A stretch of DNA of 64,000 nucleotides from a virus, in the IMG/VR virus record IMGVR_UViG_3300032799_000664, positions 1 through 64,000 of that record; one strand, 5' to 3'. Under the pieces are notes generated by a model, which had not been told where the DNA came from, did not search any database, and saw only the letters and a list, made by a program, of their open reading frames with translations. Position 1 is the first letter of the stretch. Every line of letters begins with the position of its first letter. A program made the position numbers and the translations under genes. Positions 14,845 through 21,131 of this stretch are shown piece by piece.

Positions 14845-15055
14845 GCCAGATAGCTCCCCACGGTGGTGCCCAGCAACAGGGACCACGAACTTTTGCTAGT
14901 AGCTCGCCGGTGTGACGATCACAGGTCTCGAGCAACAATACGACGTTGTTCACGGTATCGATTGCGAGGGGCCGATCACACTCCATGCAACTCGCGAATA
15001 GCCAAGCACCGCCAAGGCACAGCAATGAATGCGGGCAGGCACCGCAGTCGTTCAT
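14831..15055 (-). CDS. Cys-rich paralogue family, member 13 (short)
   Basis: A 74-aa protein starting MNDCGACPHSLLCLGG, then CMEC, a lone Cys (LETCD) and a degenerate last pair (GPCCWAPPWG). It is the shortest member and may be losing its second metal site. The ATG overlaps the stop of member 14. Confidence 0.65.
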   Translation of the reverse strand: MNDCGACPHSLLCLGGAWLFASCMECDRPLAIDTVNNVVLLLETCDRHTGELLAKVRGPCCWAPPWGAIWRVIH

Positions 15056-15471
15056 GGGGCCTCCGCTGGTCGAGGCAAGTAGAACCCCGCCGGAGCTTCG
15101 TCGCAGTCGCGGTACAGCCACCAGCGCTCGCGCTTGCACCACTTGGCATGCGAGAAGATCAAGACGTTGCCGTCTCGACCATGGTGATAGTGGTCGACGC
15201 TGCGAGCGCATCCGGCCACGTTCCCATGCCCGATGGGATCACAGCGGATGCAGCCGCCGAAGTCCAGGTCGCTGATGTCCTTCACCGTCTTATCGGAGTG
15301 CATGAGACGGTATTGGGTGCAGCGCACGGTCACGATGACTCGCTCGTGCATGTTCGGAAACCCGTGGTAGTTGTTGATGCCGCAGACCAGGCCTTTGCAG
15401 CGGGTGCAGTACCGCACGTCGAGCGTGTCGGCGAAGCACAGCAGGGCGACTGGGCACTTCTCGCAGATCAT
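15052..15471 (-). CDS. Cys-rich paralogue family, member 14
   Basis: A 139-aa protein starting MICEKCPVALLCFAD, then CTRC, VRCTQ and CIRC-DPIGH. A C-terminal extension is rich in His, Trp and Arg, with two more cysteines. It is coupled to the zinc-ribbon-like gene 15468-15662 by a four-base overlap. Confidence 0.7.
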   Translation of the reverse strand: MICEKCPVALLCFADTLDVRYCTRCKGLVCGINNYHGFPNMHERVIVTVRCTQYRLMHSDKTVKDISDLDFGGCIRCDPIGHGNVAGCARSVDHYHHGRDGNVLIFSHAKWCKRERWWLYRDCDEAPAGFYLPRPAEAP

Positions 15472-15662
15472 GGTCCGCCGCAGCGAATGCCGCCGATGCC
15501 GGGCTCCGGCCGGCGGCCCCGGAAGCTGCCGGCGCGCACCGTGACTTCACGCTGGCAGGTGGGGCACTGGTAGACGTACACGGTGTACCACGGTGGCTGG
15601 AAGCCCCGCCGCTTCTCGGAACGGACGGGTCGTCGCAGGTCGATGACCGCTTCGCAGGGCAT
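15468..15662 (-). CDS. Small single-CxxC protein
   Basis: A 64-aa protein with one CPTC pair in a beta-like context (TVYVYQCPTCQREVTV), plus a lone N-terminal and C-terminal cysteine. It may be half of a zinc ribbon or a small thiol protein. Linked by overlaps to both neighbours. Confidence 0.55.
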   Translation of the reverse strand: MPCEAVIDLRRPVRSEKRRGFQPPWYTVYVYQCPTCQREVTVRAGSFRGRRPEPGIGGIRCGGP

Positions 15663-15943
15663 CAGCGGTCCTCTTCGTCGGGCTCGCGATCGAAGAACGT
15701 CCCGTCGTTGCTGATCTTGATGAGCGCCCGCCGCACGCAGCGTGGATCGACGGTTTGCTGTTGGATGATCGCGGCTTCGCCGATGGAATCACCATCGGTG
15801 CAGTCAGCGATGACGTCGGCCAGGTCAGCGTGGCCGGAGATCTGGCGATTGCTGTAGGCGGTGAATGTGTAGACCGTCTTCCAGATCGGTAGGCGCAGCG
15901 TATCCTGGGCGCGTAGTCGCTTCCGCTTCTTGGGCTTCGTCAC
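15662..15943 (-). CDS. Small protein of unknown function
   Basis: A 93-aa protein with a basic start (MTKPKKRKRLRAQDT) and acidic end (DREPDEEDR). The middle (ADLADVIADCTDGDSIGEA) looks helical. It overlaps its neighbours by one and four bases. No family recognised. Confidence 0.6.
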   Translation of the reverse strand: MTKPKKRKRLRAQDTLRLPIWKTVYTFTAYSNRQISGHADLADVIADCTDGDSIGEAAIIQQQTVDPRCVRRALIKISNDGTFFDREPDEEDR

Positions 15944-16251
15944 AGTAGGTCCGCTTTCTCGAGGCGCTGGCGGGCTTTGTCCGCGTCGTCGTGGCAGTAC
16001 TGCTTGACGCTCTCGATGAGGTCGTCGTCATCAGGGCACTCCGGGTCGAAGATGACGTTGGGATCCATGAAAATGTACTCCCCGGAGGGGAACTTCAGCT
16101 CGATGTAGAGAAAGACCATCTCGAAGACGTCGTGCGAGTCGAGCCAGGCCTTGTGGATGACCCCCTGCGGCAGGTCGAAATGCTTGACGACGTCGTCGGC
16201 GAACTCGGCGATGAATCGTTCGCAGCGGTTGCCGCGAGAGATGCTACCCAT
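15940..16251 (-). CDS. Acidic protein of unknown function
   Basis: A 103-aa protein with a strongly acidic middle (DPECPDDDDLIESV) and a mixed fold (DVFEMVFLYIELKFPSGEY). It has no metal motif, signal or membrane segment. It ends in the coupled chain leading to 15662. Confidence 0.6.
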   Translation of the reverse strand: MGSISRGNRCERFIAEFADDVVKHFDLPQGVIHKAWLDSHDVFEMVFLYIELKFPSGEYIFMDPNVIFDPECPDDDDLIESVKQYCHDDADKARQRLEKADLL

Positions 16252-16424
16252 TAGAGCTCCTTTTCGATGCTTCGGTCTTCGATGCCCTCATCGCGTATGA
16301 ACTCTTCCTGCTCGGTTTCGCCGTTGTAGGCTTTTTCGCGCGCCTCTTTCAGCGAATCAGCTTTGACGGTGTAGATCTCCGTGCGGACCATGTGTGTGAT
16401 CATCTTGAACTTGAAGATCGGCAT
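16251..16424 (-). CDS. Small protein with a ubiquitin-like-sized fold, unknown
   Basis: A 57-aa protein starting MPIFKFKMITHMVRTEIYTV at ATG 16424 with GGAGG five bases upstream. The pattern of strand, strand, helix (SLKEAREKAYNGE) suits a small phage protein. Its first 68 bases overlap the YkgJ-like gene in another frame, which is unusually long for this region. Confidence 0.5.
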   Translation of the reverse strand: MPIFKFKMITHMVRTEIYTVKADSLKEAREKAYNGETEQEEFIRDEGIEDRSIEKEL

Positions 16425-16767
16425 GCAGCCTCCGTAAACGCCGGCAGTAGTCGTTGCCGGGCTTGAAGACGCGGCAGGCCCGCGGCCGCGCCGGATAGAC
16501 TCGGCAGCGACCTCCGGGCATGAGGAACGGACATGCGATGCGGCTGATCTGGATGAACGTCCGCAGTCCGTCCTGTCCCCGACCATCGATGGTCCGTGTG
16601 AGCAGGTCGAAAGAAGTCTCGTGCTCGAGGTAGCGGTGATCGAACGTACGCATCGACAACTTGAGGAACTTGGCGAGCCGAGAGGCATCCCCAGGCTCGA
16701 GGACGATGGCGTCGAAAGCCTTGCAGCACAGTCCCGGACAGTCCTGACAGCGAATGGCGCGCGTCAT
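16357..16767 (-). CDS. YkgJ-like cysteine-cluster (UPF0153) protein
   Basis: A 136-aa protein. It opens with CQDCPGLCC (CxxCxxxCC) and later has RIACPFLMPGGRCRVYPARP, then a Cys in RACRVF. This matches the CxxCxxCC family, proposed to bind zinc or an Fe-S cluster, with unknown function. The last 23 residues overlap the 16251-16424 gene and read like its shadow, so the protein may once have ended earlier. It shares no CP-x-SL-x-C signature with the paralogues. Confidence 0.65.
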   Translation of the reverse strand: MTRAIRCQDCPGLCCKAFDAIVLEPGDASRLAKFLKLSMRTFDHRYLEHETSFDLLTRTIDGRGQDGLRTFIQISRIACPFLMPGGRCRVYPARPRACRVFKPGNDYCRRLRRLHADLQVQDDHTHGPHGDLHRQS

Positions 16768-17120
16768 TGCCGCGGGCGGAGGCCGTAGTTGCAGAGCAGC
16801 TGCACGACCTCATCGAGCGTATCCATACTCCAGTCCTTGTCCTCCGGCACGTAGAGGATGTCGTAGAGATCGGAGGTCAGCGCGCGGAGCTGCGGCGCCG
16901 AGAGTCCTTGGATGTGCTCATGAACCAGAATCCGCGTGTGGTCCGCCGACTGCCAGGTCTGTTCGATGAGAACGTCGCTGCTGCCGCAGCTCATGCAGAA
17001 GTCGCGATCGGAGGAATAGTAGCCACTGTCGGGCGTCCCCACGACCGGCATCAGCTCATAAACGTGGCCGCAGGCCCCGCAGGTGACTTTGACGACATGC
17101 GGATCAGCGCCGTCGGGCAT
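16764..17120 (-). CDS. Zinc-ribbon protein of unknown function
   Basis: A 118-aa protein from ATG 17120. CGAC and CMSC lie about 30 residues apart at residues 14-46, a clear zinc ribbon. A mixed alpha/beta C-terminus (LTSDLYDILYVPEDKDW) follows. The ATG lies within the end of the upstream gene (17 bases), and its stop overlaps the YkgJ start (ATGA). Confidence 0.6.
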   Translation of the reverse strand: MPDGADPHVVKVTCGACGHVYELMPVVGTPDSGYYSSDRDFCMSCGSSDVLIEQTWQSADHTRILVHEHIQGLSAPQLRALTSDLYDILYVPEDKDWSMDTLDEVVQLLCNYGLRPRQ

Positions 17121-17439
17121 GTCCTTTGGGCGCAGGGTCAGGTCGCTGGGCGGGGTTGGTGTGGAGCTCCCGCCGGAGGTCTTTGAAGATCTTCTCGAAC
17201 TGCGGCCCGTTGTACCCTTTGAAGAGATACTCGAGCTGCGCTTCGGGACCCGCGATGTTGACATTCTCGATCTCCACTTCGGCTCGTTCCTGCACCAGGG
17301 GCGCGAGGTACTCAGTCAGCCACTCCTCGGCGTCGTCGGGATCGAATGCCTCGTGCACGCACTTGAGGATGTCGTGCCGCAGATCTTCGATTTGAAGAAA
17401 CGTCAGTGGCTTGCGCCGTTTGCGTCGCTTGGTCTTCAT
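17104..17439 (-). CDS. Protein of unknown function with basic ends
   Basis: A 111-aa protein starting MKTKRRKRRKPLTFLQ and ending in PAPKGHARRR, with an acidic helical middle (AFDPDDAEEWLTEYLAPLV). The basic ends would suit binding to nucleic acid. No known family recognised. It is overlapped four bases by the 17436 gene. Confidence 0.6.
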   Translation of the reverse strand: MKTKRRKRRKPLTFLQIEDLRHDILKCVHEAFDPDDAEEWLTEYLAPLVQERAEVEIENVNIAGPEAQLEYLFKGYNGPQFEKIFKDLRRELHTNPAQRPDPAPKGHARRR

Positions 17440-17708
17440 CGTGGCACCAGTTGAACGCTGAACTTCTCGCTCAGCCCATCAGCGTGATTGAAGGCACAGT
17501 AGCCCTTCCCGTCGAGAAAGAGGCGATGTTCGATGTCGCCGTGGTGTTGCAGCATGTAAGCGATGTCCTCCTTGCCGTACTGTTCTTCGAGCTCAGAGCG
17601 GGCGTAGGCGATCGCCTGGTCGGGCGTCCAGTCTTCGGGCACCGGATGGACGAGGACGTCGGTGCCCGCGGAGTGCTCGAAGAGGAGAATGGCGAGCTTC
17701 ATCTTCAT
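17436..17708 (-). CDS. Small protein of unknown function
   Basis: A 90-aa protein starting MKMKLAILLFEHSAGTDV at ATG 17708, where it overlaps the stop of member 15. The region DWTPDQAIAYARSELEE looks like a helix after a short beta segment. No metal motif. Confidence 0.6.
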   Translation of the reverse strand: MKMKLAILLFEHSAGTDVLVHPVPEDWTPDQAIAYARSELEEQYGKEDIAYMLQHHGDIEHRLFLDGKGYCAFNHADGLSEKFSVQLVPR

Positions 17709-17968
17709 CGGGACACCTTCTTGCGCCGGCGACGTTGGCGACGCATGATGTCGTCGAGGCGCGTCGGCGTGATGTAGAGGATGTCGCACTCCATCCCGTC
17801 GACGGTCACCCGCAGACTGATGCCCTTGTGACTACGTGTGGGCACGGTTTCGAGATGGAGACGTTCGCGCAGCGAGACCGCGACGCAATCGCCGCAGTAG
17901 CTGTCCAGTTTCTCGCCAAGGCAGGCGATCGTCATGCCGTGCTTGGGACAGGCGATGGCTACGGTCAT
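17705..17968 (-). CDS. Cys-rich paralogue family, member 15 (degenerate)
   Basis: An 87-aa protein. The signature is altered to ACPKHGMTIACLGE, with a His replacing one position, and is followed by a CGDC pair. The later single Cys is kept (MECD), but the final CxxC is gone, replaced by a very basic tail (RRQRRRRKK). It is a diverged member and shows which parts of the family can be lost. Confidence 0.55.
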   Translation of the reverse strand: MTVAIACPKHGMTIACLGEKLDSYCGDCVAVSLRERLHLETVPTRSHKGISLRVTVDGMECDILYITPTRLDDIMRRQRRRRKKVSR

Positions 17969-18156
17969 AGCTTCCTCACGTAGGCTCTGGGATCGAAACG
18001 ATCGGAGGCGCGTAAACCGCGCCTCCTTACGAGATTCACCAGCTGTCGCACTCGTTCTTTACCTATGTGTGCGACCGCGGCAATCTCCGCCAGCGTCGCT
18101 CCGTCCCGGCGCATCTGCGCCATCACGGTGGGAGGGAGGGTGCGCCTGAGCTTCAT
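17965..18156 (-). CDS. Small helix-turn-helix protein
   Basis: A 63-aa protein. Residues 11-45 (MAQMRRDGATLAEIAAVAHI, then GKERVRQLVNLV) match a sigma region-4 or resolvase-type helix-turn-helix. It probably binds DNA as a small regulator. It overlaps the start of member 15 by four bases. Confidence 0.7.
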   Translation of the reverse strand: MKLRRTLPPTVMAQMRRDGATLAEIAAVAHIGKERVRQLVNLVRRRGLRASDRFDPRAYVRKL

Positions 18157-18165
18157 GAAACCTCC

Positions 18166-18507
18166 TCAGTCGTCGTAGACGTACGTAGCCACGTGGGTTA
18201 TCTCGCCAGGCGAAGCGTAGCGGTACTTCCGACGACACGCGCTACAGATGGTGCCCATCTGGTAAAACCTCGACGGATCGCCTTCAATCAGACTACGTGA
18301 AGCACCGACCGCGTCAGGGCAAGCGCGGACGTGGATGTGCCGATGAGCTGCGATTACGCTCGCCGTGGCACTACTGAGTCTGTCGGCGATCTTAGACCAC
18401 GGCTGATCGTAGGACGTCACCTCCCAGTGCTTGCAGTACCAACACTGCCGTCGACGAAGTTGATTCTGCCAGCACAGGATGGTGTCGGGGCAGGTCGCGC
18501 AGGTCAT
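18166..18507 (-). CDS. Cys-rich paralogue family, member 16
   Basis: A 113-aa protein starting MTCATCPDTILCWQN, with CWYC, a lone Cys-Pro (RACPD) and CSAC. The Ser-Leu pair is replaced by Thr-Ile. The mid region is longer than usual. It is coupled to 18504-18773 by a four-base overlap. Confidence 0.7.
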   Translation of the reverse strand: MTCATCPDTILCWQNQLRRRQCWYCKHWEVTSYDQPWSKIADRLSSATASVIAAHRHIHVRACPDAVGASRSLIEGDPSRFYQMGTICSACRRKYRYASPGEITHVATYVYDD

Positions 18508-18773
18508 GGCGGGGTGGCAGGTTCAGCTTCACCTTCGAAGTCCACGAGGTAGTGCAGCTTCACGGGGCGCTTACCGTCGAGGATGCGCTCGATGACGATC
18601 TTCAGCTCAGGTGCGAACTCGACCGTGTCCTGGTTGGTGTCGTTGTAGGCGTCGATGAAGTAGTGGATGAGCTCGAGCTTCTTCTCTGCGGTGCTCAGTG
18701 TCTCGTCTTCGACGAAGAGCATCTTGGTCTGCATGAGCTCGATGAGTTCGTAGTCGCTACGGAGTCTAGCCAT
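18504..18773 (-). CDS. Helical protein of unknown function
   Basis: An 89-aa protein, mainly helical (YELIELMQTKMLFVEDET, KKLELIHYFIDAYND), acidic overall. No cysteines. The start at 18773 overlaps the end of the 18766 gene by eight bases. Function unknown. Confidence 0.6.
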   Translation of the reverse strand: MARLRSDYELIELMQTKMLFVEDETLSTAEKKLELIHYFIDAYNDTNQDTVEFAPELKIVIERILDGKRPVKLHYLVDFEGEAEPATPP

Positions 18774-19170
18774 GGCGGCTCCGGTCGTACTTGGCGCGGC
18801 GTTTCAGCACCGTGCACGCCTTGAGGTACGCGCTGCCCAGATCGACCCACTCTTCGTCGCCACGGGGACAGATGCAGCCTTTACGATCGGCGAAGACGCC
18901 GCCCGTAGCATTGACGGTATCGACGAATTCTTCGAGAGCTTCGAGTGCCCGTGCGTACTCCTGCAATGGCGCCAGCTCATGGGGCGGGTCAGCAACGACT
19001 GCGGTGGTCCAGCGTGTGATTTCGGCCGGTGTTTCGCCGGTGATGAGGCCTTCGTCAAAGAGGTGTTTCGCGGCCGCTTCCAGTTCGGCGAGCATGTCGG
19101 CCGGCTTCAGGCCGTTCAGTTCCACGTCGACATCGAGGGTGAGACGAAACGGCGTCGCTTTCTTCGGCAT
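18766..19170 (-). CDS. Helical protein with a CxC motif, unknown
   Basis: A 134-aa protein, basic at both ends. The middle is helical (MLAELEAAAKHLFDEGL, YARALEALEEFVDTVNA). It carries CICP near residue 105 and one further Cys, so a single metal site is possible. No known family recognised. Confidence 0.6.
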   Translation of the reverse strand: MPKKATPFRLTLDVDVELNGLKPADMLAELEAAAKHLFDEGLITGETPAEITRWTTAVVADPPHELAPLQEYARALEALEEFVDTVNATGGVFADRKGCICPRGDEEWVDLGSAYLKACTVLKRRAKYDRSRHG

Positions 19171-19171
19171 G

Positions 19172-19366
19172 TCACTCCTCCGGCGTCATGTCCTCCGCCG
19201 CGTCATCCGGTCCATAGCCCGAGGACCAGTAGTCCCACAGTGGCTGCTTCGCCAACAGCAGCGTCGTGCGGGCCTCGCCGATCTTGGCCGCGATCTTGGC
19301 ATGGACCTTCTCGAGCCACGTATCGAAGCTGTGGCCGTGACGGACACCGGCGTAGTTCAGAGGCAT
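19172..19366 (-). CDS. Small protein of unknown function
   Basis: A 64-aa protein from ATG 19366 (MPLNYAGVRHGHSFDTWLEK), ending in an acidic tail (DDAAEDMTPEE). Helical middle. It starts inside the last codons of the 19357-19659 gene. Confidence 0.5.
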   Translation of the reverse strand: MPLNYAGVRHGHSFDTWLEKVHAKIAAKIGEARTTLLLAKQPLWDYWSSGYGPDDAAEDMTPEE

Positions 19367-19659
19367 CGAGTCTTGCCCCTTCCCCCGGTGCCGTTGCTGG
19401 GGTGCGCCCACTTCGGCATTGGGCGCTTCTTCTCCAGGACCGCGACGCCCAGGCGCCGGCCGCGGAGGTATTCCTTGGCCAGGATCTGACCGTTGCTGTC
19501 GAGGGTCACGGGTGGTTCGTCCTTGTCGAGGGTCTGATCGACGGTGTCGCCCGGCTTCTCCGTGCCTTCTCGGTAGCCGTGCACGAAGCCGGTCATGAAG
19601 GCCAACGGATCGTGCGAGAAGCCACGTAGTTTGCCGAGGTCAATGTTGAAAGCGATCAT
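19357..19659 (-). CDS. Small protein of unknown function
   Basis: A 100-aa protein starting MIAFNIDLGKLRGFSHDPL with GAAACTCC upstream. Contains many charged turns and a basic end (GRGKTRCL). No metal or membrane motif. Function unknown. Confidence 0.55.
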   Translation of the reverse strand: MIAFNIDLGKLRGFSHDPLAFMTGFVHGYREGTEKPGDTVDQTLDKDEPPVTLDSNGQILAKEYLRGRRLGVAVLEKKRPMPKWAHPSNGTGGRGKTRCL

Positions 19660-19673
19660 CGGAGTTTCCTTCT

Positions 19674-19979
19674 CTAGGAGCGGGGTTTCTCCAAGTGGTC
19701 ACGGTAGAGCTCGAAGCAGTTCTCCGCGTAGATCCGGCCGTCACTACGACGACCGTGGCACCTCTGGGTAGTGATGTAGATGTGCTGTACCTCTGCATTG
19801 CGCTGCCGAAAAACACCACAGATGTACGTCCAGTGGCCGACGTTGAAGAACATGGCATGACAGCTCATGCACTGGCGCAGTCGCGCTTCACGGCGCATCG
19901 ACGGCGTCCACGCTTCACCGAGGCAGATCAGCGAGTAGGGGCAGTACTGGCAGTCAGCCGCGGTGCGTAGCGCGATCAT
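19674..19979 (-). CDS. Cys-rich paralogue family, member 17
   Basis: A 101-aa protein. The signature is set in by nine residues: DCQYCPYSLICLGE. A pair CMSC follows, then single cysteines (ICG, QRCH, ENC) in place of the usual last pair. It touches the 19979-20167 gene with a one-base overlap. Confidence 0.65.
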   Translation of the reverse strand: MIALRTAADCQYCPYSLICLGEAWTPSMRREARLRQCMSCHAMFFNVGHWTYICGVFRQRNAEVQHIYITTQRCHGRRSDGRIYAENCFELYRDHLEKPRS

Positions 19980-20167
19980 CAGAACGTCGTCGGCATCGCC
20001 GGCGGCGGGGACGCCGGTGCCTTCTTCGATACCTTCGGGGCCGCGCCGCCGTGGAAGAAGCGATGCACGATGTCCGCCACGAGCGCTGTGACGCTGACCC
20101 CCCGCTGCTTGGCTTCACGCTGCAGGCGTTGGTACGTCTCACCTTTCACCGAGATGTCCTTCTTCAT
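19979..20167 (-). CDS. Ribbon-helix-helix-like DNA-binding protein
   Basis: A 62-aa protein from ATG 20167. The first 40 residues (MKKDISVKGETYQRLQREAK, then RGVSVTALVADIVHRFF) fit a short strand plus two helices, as in Arc/CopG-type regulators, which act as dimers. A Pro/Lys/Ala tail follows. It probably regulates transcription. Confidence 0.65.
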   Translation of the reverse strand: MKKDISVKGETYQRLQREAKQRGVSVTALVADIVHRFFHGGAAPKVSKKAPASPPPAMPTTF

Positions 20168-20583
20168 GCGTCCTCCAAGGCCGCCTGGGCGACTTCGTCG
20201 AGGTCGATGTACTTGCCGTTCCAGCGCGCCACCCAGCCGCTGCAGATGACGCATTCACCGAGGACCAAGCCCATGGGCAACCGGTTGACGGGGTCCTCCG
20301 TCGTTCGAGGAATTATGTGCGCTTGTTGACGGGTTCGTGCCATCTCTTCGCGTTGCTTCTTCATCAGCTGCTGCCAGCGCCGATTCATGGCCCGATCGAA
20401 CGGTCGTTGCTCGCACTTCAGGGCATACCACAGCCCAGCGATACCCTCGTCGATTTCGCCGTTCTCTGGTACCACTGCAACGACGAAGCGCTTGCAGCGC
20501 GGACACAGTTCTGGGCGGGCTCGAGTGACACCGAGGTGGCCACTCCAGCACGCCAGGCTCAGCGGACACTCGGCGCAGCGCAT
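20164..20583 (-). CDS. Cys-rich paralogue family, member 18
   Basis: A 139-aa protein starting MRCAECPLSLACWSG, with CPRC, LKCEQ and CVIC. Between the third and fourth blocks it has a basic helical insert rich in Arg, Gln and Met (RWQQLMKKQREEMARTRQQ). It is the last member found in the window. Confidence 0.7.
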   Translation of the reverse strand: MRCAECPLSLACWSGHLGVTRARPELCPRCKRFVVAVVPENGEIDEGIAGLWYALKCEQRPFDRAMNRRWQQLMKKQREEMARTRQQAHIIPRTTEDPVNRLPMGLVLGECVICSGWVARWNGKYIDLDEVAQAALEDA

Positions 20584-20584
20584 G

Positions 20585-20914
20585 TCACTTGATCAGCTGG
20601 CACAGCGCGCCGCACGCGGGGCATTGTCCGGCGGGCATCGGTTCACCGGGATGGACGCGCACGTCGAGGTGCTGGATTTCTTCCAGGTTCTCCTCGGCGA
20701 AGACTCGTGTGCAGTCCTGACAGCGTGCCAGCGAGATGGTCTTGGTTTCACTCGCAATGATCCCGAGCCCATCGACATCAGCAGCGCCGAACTCCAATGT
20801 GCTGACCAGTCGATTGAGGGCGGTGCCAATCTTCGTCAGATCGATGCGCTTCGGATCGTAGTGAACATCGAGCAAGAACGTTGTGGTGCACAGCTTACTG
20901 CGCTTCTTCCGCAT
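20585..20914 (-). CDS. Protein with C-terminal zinc ribbon
   Basis: A 109-aa protein from ATG 20914 (MRKKRSKLCTTTFLLDV), with a longer start excluded because it runs through a structured region. A globular N-terminal half precedes two pairs, CQDC and CPAC, about 35 residues apart. A basic start and zinc ribbon suggest nucleic-acid contact. It follows the 217-base gap that carries hairpin 3. Confidence 0.6.
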   Translation of the reverse strand: MRKKRSKLCTTTFLLDVHYDPKRIDLTKIGTALNRLVSTLEFGAADVDGLGIIASETKTISLARCQDCTRVFAEENLEEIQHLDVRVHPGEPMPAGQCPACGALCQLIK

Positions 20915-20965
20915 TGTACCTCTCTCCTCGATGACGTGTTCGATGAACACGCAGCTCTGCACTGT

Positions 20966-21034
20966 GATCCAGAGACGTCCGGGCGGCCGGGCAGAGCGTG
21001 AGCCGGGCCGGGCCGCCCGGAACGTCTCGAGATC
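20966..21034. other. Long GC-rich hairpin (hairpin 3)
   Basis: It lies in the gap between the genes at 20914 and 21132. Arms: GATC 20966-20969/21031-21034, then 20972-20978/21022-21028 (7 bp), one bulged A, 20979-20988/21011-21020 (10 bp) and an inner 3-bp stem. There is no run of T on the minus strand, so it is not a simple terminator. A second small hairpin sits at 21061-21066/21070-21075. The plan resembles arrays 1 and 2. Confidence 0.55.
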
Positions 21035-21131
21035 CCGGTGTCGCAGCTAGTCCTACTGTACCGGCGTGGCGCCGGCGTGCGCGCGTAGCGGCACTCGAGA
21101 GAGGCGATGGCCAGCGTTCTACCTCCGACCA

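Noticed and set aside
20972-21028. Rho-independent terminator
   Set aside because: The stem is strong but no T-run follows on either strand.
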